Shown here: positions 26,487-35,386 of the stretch, in pieces
How positions within the stretch are numbered: the first letter of the stretch is position 1
Layout: each line of letters starts with the position of its first letter
DNA from: Dysgonamonadaceae bacterium
GTDB taxonomy: Bacteria; Bacteroidota; Bacteroidia; Bacteroidales; Azobacteroidaceae
DNA length: 37,612 bases
Direction of reading: 5' to 3'
NCBI GenBank assembly: GCA_031263685.1
Contig: JAISFI010000071.1
Coordinates: 1-37,612, forward strand
Made by a program: the position numbers and the translations under genes
The notes under the pieces: generated by a model
The model's database searches: none
Told to the model about the DNA's origin: nothing
The model's input: the letters and a program-made list of their open reading frames with translations, nothing else

Positions 26487-26494
26487 TACCTTTG
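26487..26494 (+). promoter_or_regulatory. -7 box of the rpsF-rpsR-rplI operon
   Basis: TACCTTTG matches TAnnTTTG, 47 bases before the rpsF ATG. The -33 region is T-rich (CTTTTC at 26463-26468) rather than a clean TTTG. Confidence 0.55.
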
Positions 26495-26541
26495 CCCCGC
26501 GATTTGCAAAAAATACAAAATTAATTATTAATCAAGAGTTT

Positions 26542-26895
26542 ATGAACAATTACGAAACCGTTTTCATTTTAACTCCCGTTTTGTCTGACAATCAGATGAA
26601 GGAAGCGGTAGAAAAATTCAAAGCCCTGCTCGTTGGAGAAGGCGCCGAGATTGTGAATGAAGAAAGTTGGGGATTGCGTAAATTAGCCTACCCCATTCAA
26701 AAGAAAACCACAGGGTTTTATCAGTTGCTGGAATTTAAAGGTGCTCCGACGGTCATTGAGAAGTTGGAAGTCAATTTCCGCCGCGACGAGAGAGTAATCC
26801 GTTTCCTCACTTTCCGCCAAGACAAGTTTGCATTGGCTTATGCAGAAAAGAGAAGAAACAAAAAACAACAGATTAAAGAAACTAAGGAGGTTTAA
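26542..26895 (+). CDS. rpsF: 30S ribosomal protein bS6
   Basis: 117 residues from the ATG at 26542; the long upstream extension is promoter and leader sequence. Motifs [42 protein letters not shown] and [14 protein letters not shown] are typical of bS6. It binds 16S rRNA together with bS18 on the 30S platform. First gene of a three-gene ribosomal operon. No SD precedes it, in contrast to the next two genes. Confidence 0.97.
   Translation: MNNYETVFILTPVLSDNQMKEAVEKFKALLVGEGAEIVNEESWGLRKLAYPIQKKTTGFYQLLEFKGAPTVIEKLEVNFRRDERVIRFLTFRQDKFALAYAEKRRNKKQQIKETKEV
26884..26890 (+). promoter_or_regulatory. Strong Shine-Dalgarno of rpsR
   Basis: AAGGAGG, 8 bases before the rpsR ATG and overlapping the end of rpsF. 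Unusual in a phylum where most genes, including others in this window, lack SD sequences. Confidence 0.85.
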
Positions 26896-26898
26896 ATC

Positions 26899-27168
26899 AT
26901 GGCAGGTAACAATCCAGAAATCCGGTATTTAACGCCGGTATCCGTAGAAGTTAAGAAGAAAAAATATTGCCGTTTCAAAAAGAGCGGCATCAAGTATATT
27001 GATTACAAAGATCCTGAATTTCTGAAGAAATTTCTGAACGAGCAGGGAAAAATACTTCCCCGCCGCATCACCGGAACATCACTGAAATTCCAGCATCGGG
27101 TGTCTCAAGCCGTCAAAAGAGCACGCCATTTGGCTTTGCTCCCTTATGTAACCGATTTAATGAAATAA
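26899..27168 (+). CDS. rpsR: 30S ribosomal protein bS18
   Basis: 89 residues. The conserved [22 protein letters not shown] and [32 protein letters not shown] identify bS18. It packs against bS6 on the 30S platform. In Flavobacterium ribosomes bS21, bS18 and bS6 form the pocket that hides the anti-SD end of 16S rRNA. Starts 3 bases after rpsF and has a perfect SD. Confidence 0.97.
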   Translation: MAGNNPEIRYLTPVSVEVKKKKYCRFKKSGIKYIDYKDPEFLKKFLNEQGKILPRRITGTSLKFQHRVSQAVKRARHLALLPYVTDLMK

Positions 27169-27174
27169 TAAAAA

Positions 27175-27181
27175 AAGGAGG
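27175..27181 (+). promoter_or_regulatory. Strong Shine-Dalgarno of rplI
   Basis: AAGGAGG, 9 bases before the rplI ATG. Second SD of the operon. Confidence 0.8.
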
Positions 27182-27190
27182 AACAGAATT

Positions 27191-27634
27191 ATGCAAGTTA
27201 TATTGAAAGAGGATGTTACCAACTTAGGTTACAAAGATGATATCATTACCGTGAAAGACGGTTATGGAAGAAATTTCCTGATTCCACAGAAAAAAGCGAT
27301 CATTGCTTCCGAATCGGCTAAAAAAGTATTGGCCGAAAACCTTCGCCAACGAGCGCATAAATTGGAACAAATCAAGAAAGATGCACAGGAACAGGCGAAT
27401 CAACTGGAAGGTATTACTTTGGTTATCGGTGCAAAAACAAGTTCGACGGGAACAATCTTTGGTTCCGTAAGCAACATCCAAGTGGCCGACGAACTGAAAA
27501 AGAAAGGCTTTGACATCGACAGAAAGAAAATCGTTATCAAAGATTCCGTGAAGGAAGTGGGTAACTACAAAGCTATCCTGAAACTTCACAAGGAAATATC
27601 CGTTGATATACCTTTTGAAGTGGTTTCCGAGTAA
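27191..27634 (+). CDS. rplI: 50S ribosomal protein bL9
   Basis: 147 residues, normal for bL9. N-terminal rRNA-binding domain [32 protein letters not shown] with the family signature, central helix (about 45-75) and C-terminal domain with [25 protein letters not shown]. It spans the side of the 50S subunit near L1. Last gene of the operon, followed by a terminator. Confidence 0.97.
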   Translation: MQVILKEDVTNLGYKDDIITVKDGYGRNFLIPQKKAIIASESAKKVLAENLRQRAHKLEQIKKDAQEQANQLEGITLVIGAKTSSTGTIFGSVSNIQVADELKKKGFDIDRKKIVIKDSVKEVGNYKAILKLHKEISVDIPFEVVSE

Positions 27635-27655
27635 TCTCGGGTAAAATAAATTCAT

Positions 27656-27691
27656 ACTAAAAGCCAATCTTGGAAGAGGTTGGCTTTTAGT
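27656..27691 (+). terminator. Terminator after rplI
   Basis: 14-bp stem (ACTAAAAGCCAATC paired with GGTTGGCTTTTAGT, one G-U), 8-base loop. The T-run lies within the 3' arm, and the matching A-run in the 5' arm makes it potentially bidirectional. It separates the ribosomal operon from the glycosyltransferase gene. Confidence 0.8.
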
Positions 27692-27732
27692 TATAAAAGG
27701 AACGAAAATATTTTCTTTAAAATTTAAGGCTC

Positions 27733-29280
27733 ATGGGAAATATAAGGAATTTTATCAAAAAATATTCGTTTGAGGAGATTATTCTTTTGCTGATCGTTGC
27801 ATCGGGAGCAATATTGTCATTGTACCAGTATCTTGTTAACAGAAGTTTATGGCTCGATGAAGCATGTTTGGCGCTTAATATTATCCAAAAAAGCAGTATA
27901 GAACTTCTGCAACCGCTCGATTACGATCAAGCCGCTCCTTTATTGTTTTTGCAAATAGAAAAACTGTTTTCAATGTTGATACCAAACTCGGAATATGGAT
28001 TACGGCTTTTCCCTTTGTTGTGTTTCCTTGCATCCATCTGGTTTTTCTATCAAATCGTCAAACGACATACATTTAATTTTTATGCGAAAGTAACAGCATT
28101 ATCCATCTTCGTTTTTAATAGTTCACTCCTGTATTATTCGAGCGAGATAAAACCTTATATAACGGATGTAACGGTCATGCTGGCAATTTTTTATTTTGCA
28201 CAGAAAGATTACAAAAAGGAAACTGTAAAGTATTATATACTGGGAATCATTGGTATGCTTTCGTTTTTTCTGTCCACCGTAGCGCCAATAATATTGTTAA
28301 CTTGTGGATTTTATCTGCTTTATGATAAATTTTTCGTAAACAAAAAGAAAAAATGGAAACCCCTGTTATTGTTAGCCGCAAGTTGGTTATTTGCATTTTT
28401 TCCGTATTATGTTTTAGTTGTTCATAATCATCCTGCGAAAGATTTTATGGTAGATTACTGGTCAACGGAAAAAGGTTTTCTTCCGCTTGACAGTTCTATT
28501 TTTGAATACCTGTTGACCAGACTTCATTGGACACTACGTTCGCTATCCTCCTTTAATGTGCCTTTCAATACATGGGTTGGATGGGGTATGTACATATTGT
28601 TTTTTGCAGGTATTTATTACATGATTTGGAAAAAACAGATACTTCTTATGTTGTTTATATGTATGCCTGTTTTAGTCCATTTGTTTTTGTCTGTTTTGAA
28701 AATATACCCTTATGCTGTGTATAATTCTTCATTGGGGCTCAAATTTATTGTATATACCTTACCCAATCTGATAATTATTTGTTCTATTGGATTTGGATTG
28801 ATCGCACATCTCATTTATTCCAAATTGAAAATAAAAGAATATCAAATTCTCGTTATCTTCATACCAATCATGTTTTTTCTGCTTCAAATTCCTGATAAAA
28901 GAGATATAGGAGCAAAAAAGACCATAAATTACATAGCCGAAAATATCAAAGAAGACGAGCATCTCTATGTCATGAATACAATAGCGAATGAATTTAGATA
29001 TTATAGCGACATCGGATTTGCAAAGATTAAAAAAGAACAAATTTGTGGTTATACAACGGGAATCCGTACTTCGGATGCGTTAGTCAATACAATCGATGAA
29101 ATAAAGCAATTGCGTGGGAAATATTGGATATTTTTTCGTGTTTATGATGACGAAGAAGATTATATCGCTAATGGTCTTGAGACTCTCGGTTATAAAGAAA
29201 TAAAAAGATTTAGAAATCTTGGAACGGCGGTGTTTCTGTATGATTTCAGTGAAAATCCAAGCAATCAGGCTTTTGAATGA
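27733..29280 (+). CDS. GT39/ArnT-like membrane glycosyltransferase (GT-C fold)
   Basis: 515 residues, about ten hydrophobic helices. The first outer loop carries the Asp-Glu pair in RSLWLDEACLAL (Asp42, Glu43) and the second helix region the motif YYSSEIKPYITD, both typical of PMT/ArnT-type enzymes that move sugars from polyprenyl-phosphate carriers to acceptors outside the inner membrane. A soluble C-terminal domain (about 395-515) follows. Acceptor and sugar are unknown. The coding sequence is visibly richer in A and T than its neighbours. It ends two bases from the convergent GH115 gene. Confidence 0.75.
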   Translation: MGNIRNFIKKYSFEEIILLLIVASGAILSLYQYLVNRSLWLDEACLALNIIQKSSIELLQPLDYDQAAPLLFLQIEKLFSMLIPNSEYGLRLFPLLCFLASIWFFYQIVKRHTFNFYAKVTALSIFVFNSSLLYYSSEIKPYITDVTVMLAIFYFAQKDYKKETVKYYILGIIGMLSFFLSTVAPIILLTCGFYLLYDKFFVNKKKKWKPLLLLAASWLFAFFPYYVLVVHNHPAKDFMVDYWSTEKGFLPLDSSIFEYLLTRLHWTLRSLSSFNVPFNTWVGWGMYILFFAGIYYMIWKKQILLMLFICMPVLVHLFLSVLKIYPYAVYNSSLGLKFIVYTLPNLIIICSIGFGLIAHLIYSKLKIKEYQILVIFIPIMFFLLQIPDKRDIGAKKTINYIAENIKEDEHLYVMNTIANEFRYYSDIGFAKIKKEQICGYTTGIRTSDALVNTIDEIKQLRGKYWIFFRVYDDEEDYIANGLETLGYKEIKRFRNLGTAVFLYDFSENPSNQAFE

Positions 29281-29282
29281 CT

Positions 29283-31802
29283 TTATTGCAACGATTCTTG
29301 TCTTCTTACCTCCACCGCATCTACCGGAAACTCATAAAAGTTATCCGCCCCCTTACCAAGCATGATTTGGTCTAAAATAATGTAAGGCGACAAGGCAGTA
29401 ACGGAAATCGTTATTTTCCCCGCTTTCGGGAAAGTATATGGAACAATAGAGATAGCTTGTCCTCGCAATACGTTCTGTTTCCATGTTTCACTACGTCCGA
29501 CAACGCTGTAATCCCATTCGTGGATTGTTTCTCCATTAATTGATAAAGCGATTTTCATGCCTTTGCCATTCACATCGTGGTTGGGGAGAACGCCTGTCTT
29601 TATCCAGTATTCGCCGGCTTCGGGAATATCGAATGTAAACCGGAGCGAATATCCCTGTTTCATTTGTACGGCAGAAAAGCTATGCCCCAAGCCTTCGATG
29701 ATTGTTCCGTTTTCCGGCAGATTATCCGCTTGCGATGCGTTCAGCGCTTGTGTAAAATCGTTTTTATCACTTGCCGGCTGTTGGACGGAAGACTGTTGGA
29801 CGGAAGTCGATTCAGTCGATTCAGAAAACGTGGGTTTATCAAAAACCGGCAGTTTACGCGGTTGAAAATCCATGATTCGCTTCCATTTGCCGTTTTCCAT
29901 GCAGTTGTAGTCGGCGGTTATCTTTTCTATTTCCCGGTATGCCTGCATGCTTTTTGCCGCATTATTTTCTTTTTGTATCGTATCTGTTTCCCAACGGGAT
30001 AGTTGGGCGTACAACCACTTTTGATTTATCAGCGAAGCGCCGCGAACGGGATATTCCACCAATTGGAAAAAAGCGCTTTGCCTGTGCGCCGGAATCGTTT
30101 GCTTAATTTGTTGTACAGCAACTTCCAGCAAGCGATAATCCTGTATCCTGCGTTGCAGTTCATTCCGGAAATCCGGATGATATTCGGAATCCTGTACCGG
30201 CGTCAATTGGCGGGGATAGCCCGGTTCTTCCACACGACTCCAAGCGGTATGTTCGGGCTTTCGGAAATTTGCCAACCGGTAATATTCCTTTATGATACCG
30301 GTAATTTCCGTCGACAGATTACTTCCAAATTCACGTGCCGCCCAATGTTGCAGATGATCGAACGTAGAGACGGGACACGCTTCTTCCTGACCGATGTTCC
30401 ATGCCAAATCCAGGAAATATTCCGTCAGGTATTCGGCGGGTTTAATATCGCCTGCGTTCAGCATCCATAGCTTATTTGCACCGTGCTCATACGCACGCTG
30501 CATTTCGGTGTAAATCAGTGCGGGCGAAGTGGAAGCTAACCAGAGATAATCGTGCGGACGTCCCCAATAGGAAACATGATAATAGACACCTGCGCCTCCG
30601 CTGCGTTGTTGCTCCCGGTCATTGCTCAATCGGCGGATATAGCCGTAATTATCGTCACACCACACAAGTGTAACATAATCGGGTACCTCCAAGCCTGAAT
30701 CATACACTTCCAATACTTCCTTGTAAGGTACAAATTGCTGCGGCACATCGGCAGGGTTTTTATTGACATATTTCTTGATTAATTCGGTTTGGTCGGCAAT
30801 GACCTGCTTGAGGGCGTTTTTGTATTCTTCGACGGTTTTTACTCCCTGCATCATTCCGTCGTGCTTGCCACGCATACCTATGGTGAGAATATTGTCCGAA
30901 TGAGGTAATTCCTCTAATCTTTCAGACCAATAGTTTAAAATTTCGTTTCGATTTATCCGGTAATTGTATTCACCTTTACCTGCCTTGTCCCATTCGGATG
31001 CCGAGTTGCGCATCATAGGCTCGCAATGAGACGTTCCGACTACAATGCCGTATTTTTCGGCTATTTGTCGATTACCTTCCACAAAATAGAACGGTACAGT
31101 ACATTCGTGCATGGCAGGCCAAATCGTATTGGCGCGCAAGCGCAGCAAGAGTTCAAAAATCTTTTCGTAGGCTTCGGGGCCGACAGCGCCTTTCTCCGAT
31201 TGCGGGGCGAGCGTTTGTGTTGCCCACGGCATTAATCCCCAATCTTCGTCATTAATAAATATACCCCGGTATTGCACCGAAGGCGCTTCTTGCACGGTTG
31301 TTTCGGGAAACGAAAAAGACTGTGCTTTTGCAGGTTTTACATCTGCAAAATAGTGCCATGGCGAAACGCCAATCATTCGCGATAATTCCAACAGGCCGTA
31401 GGCTGTTCCGCGAGGATCGCTACCGGCAATAATCAAACACTCAATTGAACATTCGCGGTCGCCATCCTTCAAAGTTGTCAGTTGAAAAGTTTCCCATTTA
31501 CCTGAAATCGCCGACAAATCTATTTTTCTGCTTTTTATTAACCGGTCAATTTCCTTGCTTTGTCCTATCGTTCCGGCAATAATCTGAACATTGTTTCGAT
31601 TTTCGGATCGTTGTAAGATGGCGTCAAAGACGGTTTGTACATCTTCTTGCAAAAGCGCCACTGCCGTCTGAACCACTTGTTTTTCATTTTGATCTACATG
31701 AATAGAAACGGTGCGGTTGGTTTCAAATAAAACCCCGGCGCACACGCTGTTACCTATTGAGCTAACAACGAACAGCAGAGTGATGATGCATACTGTTTTC
31801 AT
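29283..31802 (-). CDS. GH115 alpha-glucuronidase
   Basis: 839 residues from the ATG at 31802, where a signal peptide (MKTVCIITLLFVVSSIGNSVCAG) begins; the longer frame from 31853 overlaps the upstream gene. Family 115 landmarks: IIAGSDPRGTAYGLLELSRMIGVSPWHYFADV, YRGIFINDEDWGLMPWA, LRLRANTIWPAMHECTVPF, GIVVGTSHCEPMMRN, TIGMRGKHDGMM, VTLVWCDDNYGYIRRLS and VYYHVSYWGRPHDYLWL. A C-terminal beta-sandwich (about 690-839) matches the GH115 C-terminal domain. These enzymes remove 1,2-linked glucuronic or 4-O-methylglucuronic acid from xylan or other acidic plant glycans. Probably periplasmic or surface. Cotranscribed with the GH28-GH42 gene 22 bases upstream. Confidence 0.93.
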   Translation of the reverse strand: MKTVCIITLLFVVSSIGNSVCAGVLFETNRTVSIHVDQNEKQVVQTAVALLQEDVQTVFDAILQRSENRNNVQIIAGTIGQSKEIDRLIKSRKIDLSAISGKWETFQLTTLKDGDRECSIECLIIAGSDPRGTAYGLLELSRMIGVSPWHYFADVKPAKAQSFSFPETTVQEAPSVQYRGIFINDEDWGLMPWATQTLAPQSEKGAVGPEAYEKIFELLLRLRANTIWPAMHECTVPFYFVEGNRQIAEKYGIVVGTSHCEPMMRNSASEWDKAGKGEYNYRINRNEILNYWSERLEELPHSDNILTIGMRGKHDGMMQGVKTVEEYKNALKQVIADQTELIKKYVNKNPADVPQQFVPYKEVLEVYDSGLEVPDYVTLVWCDDNYGYIRRLSNDREQQRSGGAGVYYHVSYWGRPHDYLWLASTSPALIYTEMQRAYEHGANKLWMLNAGDIKPAEYLTEYFLDLAWNIGQEEACPVSTFDHLQHWAAREFGSNLSTEITGIIKEYYRLANFRKPEHTAWSRVEEPGYPRQLTPVQDSEYHPDFRNELQRRIQDYRLLEVAVQQIKQTIPAHRQSAFFQLVEYPVRGASLINQKWLYAQLSRWETDTIQKENNAAKSMQAYREIEKITADYNCMENGKWKRIMDFQPRKLPVFDKPTFSESTESTSVQQSSVQQPASDKNDFTQALNASQADNLPENGTIIEGLGHSFSAVQMKQGYSLRFTFDIPEAGEYWIKTGVLPNHDVNGKGMKIALSINGETIHEWDYSVVGRSETWKQNVLRGQAISIVPYTFPKAGKITISVTALSPYIILDQIMLGKGADNFYEFPVDAVEVRRQESLQ

Positions 31803-31824
31803 TTGATTTTTATTGTATCCATGA

Positions 31825-34800
31825 CTATTCTTTCCAAACGCTAACTCCTGCACAGGAGATGTTTTTTCCTCCTATAATATACTTCGTATTTGCCTGCAAC
31901 GGTAGCGTATATGTTTTATCGGCGTAATTCACTGCTATGCCGAAGCCGTCGCGGTACTCGATATGCAGCCCGGCCGGTAAATCCTGCAATGGAATAGACA
32001 AGCGGGCATACAGTTTTTTCAGCACAGCTTTTTCCATTTGTCCGTCCCTGGAATCCACGCCGATGTAGGTAAGCGTACCTTTCCCCAAACGTCGGAAAGT
32101 AATGGCGGGGCGTCCTTCGTAGAAATCGCCCGAATAAGTCGCCCATGTTTCTGTGTCATTTTCGGGAATTAATACTTCGCCCCAACTTGTCCATAGATAT
32201 TTTTGTCTGTCGAATACTACGTTATCCGGCGTTTGCGGGAGTAATAAATCATAAAAATCGATTTTCGCACCTATCAACGAATAGATCGGTGCGGCAAAAG
32301 GCGCTTCAAACAATTGTCCGGTGCGGTTTTTATGCCCGGTGCGGCAGGTTAAAACCAGGTTGCCGCCACGTTCCACGTATGTTGTCCAACGCTTCACCAG
32401 TTCCTCGTCGATCATTTCGTAAGCGGGCGCTATGATAACCGGATAGTTTGAAAAATTGTTTCGTTCATCCAGAAAATCTACCGGTGCACCGAAAGATTTC
32501 AGGGCATTGTAATAGTGATTGATGTGCCGTTCGGTATTCCATTCGCTTGTCTGCGGGTTTCTGCTCATTTCCCAAGCGTTTTCGTGGTTGTAAAGTATGC
32601 CGGTGCGCCGTTTTTCGTAGGCGGCGGGATTGTTGGCGCCTTCGCTGTAATGCTTGCGCAGTTCCTTTACTTCTTTGATAAATCCGGCATATTCCAAACC
32701 GCCCGGCGTAGGCGTGACACCGTCGGCGCCAACAATGCCGTAATGATATAACTCCGTTCCGTAAGTGGGCTGGCGATAACGGTAAGTACACACAAACCGG
32801 CTGCCTCCGCTAAACACCTGCCACAACCACAGGCGTACCGCGCCGGGTAACGGTTGCGGGTTGATGCGTCCCCAGTTGACTTGTCCGGGTTGCAGTTCCA
32901 TCACACCGTAAACACCGTCGATGGTGCGGAAAAAATCATTGGCTTTGGCAATCCGTTCTACGGGGCCCAGTCGATAACCTTTGCGACCGATGCCATAATT
33001 TTCGCCAAATACCATGTAGCGGGTATAAGAATGAAAATTCAGTTCGTTGCTTTTCCGCAGATGTCCGTCGCTGTATTCGGGGATGTAGTTAGTTGTAATC
33101 CACTGATTGTTGCCGCAATGGCGCCGGATAGTATTTGTCTGCTCGTCCAGAAAGGAAGTCATTTCTTCTGTCGAAAAACGGTTGTAGTCGAGTATCTGAT
33201 GCGAATTCATAAACATCTGCGAGAGACGCGGAATATTAATCTCGTCAAAACTGCTGTATATTTGGCTCCAGAAAGCCGCTCCCCAAGCTTTGTTCAAGGG
33301 TTGAATATCTCGGTATTTGTTTTTCAGCCATTGGCGGAAACGTTTTTGGGCATCCTGTCCGTAATCGTGAGCGGGACGGGGTTCATTGTCCAATTGCCAG
33401 CCGATGATGCGGGTATCATTCCCGTAGTGTTGCGCCAGTTTGTCAATCATACTCAGAGAATATCTCCGGAAATAATTGTTGGAAACCGACGGATGTTGAC
33501 GTGCACCGTGGTCTGCATGTGTTCCGCTTTCGTTTTCAATCAGGATATCGGGATGTTCGCGCACCAGCCAAACCGGCGGTGTGGCAGTCGAGGTACACAT
33601 GATCACCTTCAATCCGTTGCGGGCGGCCATGTCGATCGCACGGTCGAGCCAGGCGAAATTGTAAACTCCTTCAGACGGTTCGAGTTGCGCCCATGCAAAC
33701 TCGGCATAATGCACGAAATCGAAACCAAGCGCTTTGATTTGTTTGAGGTCGCGTTCCCATTGCGATTCGTCCCAATGTTCGGGATAATAATAGACGCCGG
33801 TAATAGTCAAGTCACTGGGGTCGAAAAATTGGGAAGGATGAATCTTATCGTACTTCATATTTTCTTCCGTGATATTTTCTACATGGATGGCTTTTTTTAC
33901 AAATTGCTTCACCATTCCGACATGTATGTTTCGTATTTCTACGTTTTTCACCGGGAGTTTGGCGTCGCCTTTCAGTTCATAGATAGCATCGGTCGTTTCG
34001 CAATATACATTTTCCAAATGGACGCCTTCTATGCGGGTGATGCGTTCTTCGTAGGTAGGAACGAGGGTTTTCCATTGATAAAGGACATCGGTGTCGATTT
34101 CGAGTAAGCGTTGCGTAGTGCCCGATGTTACATTTTTCATGTAAATATTTTCGACAAATCCGCCTCGCCGGTGATTGGTTTTGATGAAAAAGAAACGGTC
34201 TACCGATTTCGGCGCCGAACAATCGTGCAGGTAGATATTGCGGATGCCTCCCGACAGTTCGCTGCCGATACCCAGCAACGTGTGTCCGGCAAGCACGTTA
34301 CAATGACGAATGACAATGTTTTCGCAGGGCGTATTCAATCGCCAGGCATCGCGGTTGCGTCCCGACTTGATCACTACAGCATCATCTCCCTGGTCGAAGG
34401 TACAGTGTTCCACTAAGAAATTGCGACTCATTTCAAAGTCGATCCCGTCGTTGTTGTGTCCATGCGCCTTGACGTTCAAGTGACGGACAAGTCCGCCGTC
34501 GCACAGATACAGGTGAATAGTCCAGAAAGGACTTTCTCGTATGCTGAATCCGTCCAGCAAGACATTTTTGCATCGATTGAAATGAATCAGGTGGGGTCGC
34601 AGGTTGTTATCGCCTTCCGCCATCCGGCGCTGTTCTACCGGTACATCGGTCGATGCCATGGTATAAAGCTTTTTCAATGCCTCCAAATGCGCCTGGGGAC
34701 GGGGAAACCATTTTTTCCAAGTAGTCATTTGAGGCTTTAACATTCCTTTTCCCGTAATGGCAATATTTTCACAATTGAAGGCATAGACTAAGGGTGAATA

Positions 34801-35271
34801 GTTGTAACATTCCATTCCTTCCCATGAGGTCATAACGGCAGGCAGGTAATCGTTGGGATTATCGGTAAAACTCAATATAGCGTTTTCTTCCAGGTGCAGA
34901 TTGACGTTGCTTCTGAAGTGAATGGGACCTGTCGCCCATGTTCCCGCGGGGATGATGACACGACCGCCTCCAGCTTTGTTACAGGCGTCAATTGCTTGGG
35001 CTATGGCGTGGCTGTTATTTGTTTCTCCGCCCTCAACTGCGCCGAAATCCGCAATCGAAAAATCCTGTTGCGGGAAACGGAAAACGCGGATGAACGGCAT
35101 TAGAAAAGGTGCATTGACTGTTACAGAATCGTAAGGGACGGGATTATAGACCGTATCTTGGAGCGCCATGTTCGAATTGCCGACGGGAAAGACGGCTATT
35201 CTCTCTTTCGACGTAAACGAAAGGCAGATAAGAGCTAATAAGAAACTCAGCGTAGAGATTTTTTTGTTCAT
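31825..35271 (-). CDS. GH28-GH42 fusion glycosidase
   Basis: 1148 residues, signal peptide at 1-20. N-terminal half (about 70-470) is a GH28 polygalacturonase-type beta-helix: FSIADFGAVEGGETNNSHAI, then HNNDGIDFE (candidate Asp275), GDDAV (Asp296/Asp297), AGH (His330) and FIK (the usual RIK with Phe for Arg). From about 488 (LTITGVYYYPEHWDESQW) a GH42 beta-galactosidase begins: GWQLDNEP with candidate acid/base Glu630, VMELQPGQVNW with candidate nucleophile Glu792, then the trimerization-like domain (VPVIIAPAYEM-type block, about 955-1040) and a C-terminal beta domain. It should cut galacturonic-acid- and galactose-containing pectic side chains in one polypeptide. The frame is unbroken. Leads the minus-strand operon with GH115. 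Confidence 0.92.
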   Translation of the reverse strand: MNKKISTLSFLLALICLSFTSKERIAVFPVGNSNMALQDTVYNPVPYDSVTVNAPFLMPFIRVFRFPQQDFSIADFGAVEGGETNNSHAIAQAIDACNKAGGGRVIIPAGTWATGPIHFRSNVNLHLEENAILSFTDNPNDYLPAVMTSWEGMECYNYSPLVYAFNCENIAITGKGMLKPQMTTWKKWFPRPQAHLEALKKLYTMASTDVPVEQRRMAEGDNNLRPHLIHFNRCKNVLLDGFSIRESPFWTIHLYLCDGGLVRHLNVKAHGHNNDGIDFEMSRNFLVEHCTFDQGDDAVVIKSGRNRDAWRLNTPCENIVIRHCNVLAGHTLLGIGSELSGGIRNIYLHDCSAPKSVDRFFFIKTNHRRGGFVENIYMKNVTSGTTQRLLEIDTDVLYQWKTLVPTYEERITRIEGVHLENVYCETTDAIYELKGDAKLPVKNVEIRNIHVGMVKQFVKKAIHVENITEENMKYDKIHPSQFFDPSDLTITGVYYYPEHWDESQWERDLKQIKALGFDFVHYAEFAWAQLEPSEGVYNFAWLDRAIDMAARNGLKVIMCTSTATPPVWLVREHPDILIENESGTHADHGARQHPSVSNNYFRRYSLSMIDKLAQHYGNDTRIIGWQLDNEPRPAHDYGQDAQKRFRQWLKNKYRDIQPLNKAWGAAFWSQIYSSFDEINIPRLSQMFMNSHQILDYNRFSTEEMTSFLDEQTNTIRRHCGNNQWITTNYIPEYSDGHLRKSNELNFHSYTRYMVFGENYGIGRKGYRLGPVERIAKANDFFRTIDGVYGVMELQPGQVNWGRINPQPLPGAVRLWLWQVFSGGSRFVCTYRYRQPTYGTELYHYGIVGADGVTPTPGGLEYAGFIKEVKELRKHYSEGANNPAAYEKRRTGILYNHENAWEMSRNPQTSEWNTERHINHYYNALKSFGAPVDFLDERNNFSNYPVIIAPAYEMIDEELVKRWTTYVERGGNLVLTCRTGHKNRTGQLFEAPFAAPIYSLIGAKIDFYDLLLPQTPDNVVFDRQKYLWTSWGEVLIPENDTETWATYSGDFYEGRPAITFRRLGKGTLTYIGVDSRDGQMEKAVLKKLYARLSIPLQDLPAGLHIEYRDGFGIAVNYADKTYTLPLQANTKYIIGGKNISCAGVSVWKE

Positions 35272-35303
35272 TATTATCTGTTTTATGATCTATTGTTTTG
35301 TCT

Positions 35304-35370
35304 GCAAAGAAAGGTAAAAAAAATGAGCGATTCATGGAAAATTATACAAATTCATGGATAATTTTACGCA
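35304..35370 (-). promoter_or_regulatory. Candidate promoter and 20-bp tandem operator of the GH28-GH42 operon
   Basis: In plus-strand terms TTCATGGA(A/T)AATT occurs at 35331 and again at 35351, exactly 20 bases apart, with a degenerate third copy near 35371. On the minus strand these lie just upstream of a weak -7 box (TTTCTTTG, 35311 to 35304; TACCTTTC overlaps nearby). No -33 box is visible. Layout and the shared CTCATTTTT between repeat and -7 box resemble the promoter at 1047-1113. Activator control is inferred. Confidence 0.4.
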
Positions 35371-35386
35371 TGAGTGGATATCTAAC

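Noticed and set aside
32854-34107. 417-codon open frame on the plus strand
   Set aside because: It lies opposite the GH28-GH42 gene, which has clear catalytic motifs and a signal peptide; the plus-strand translation shows no recognisable family.
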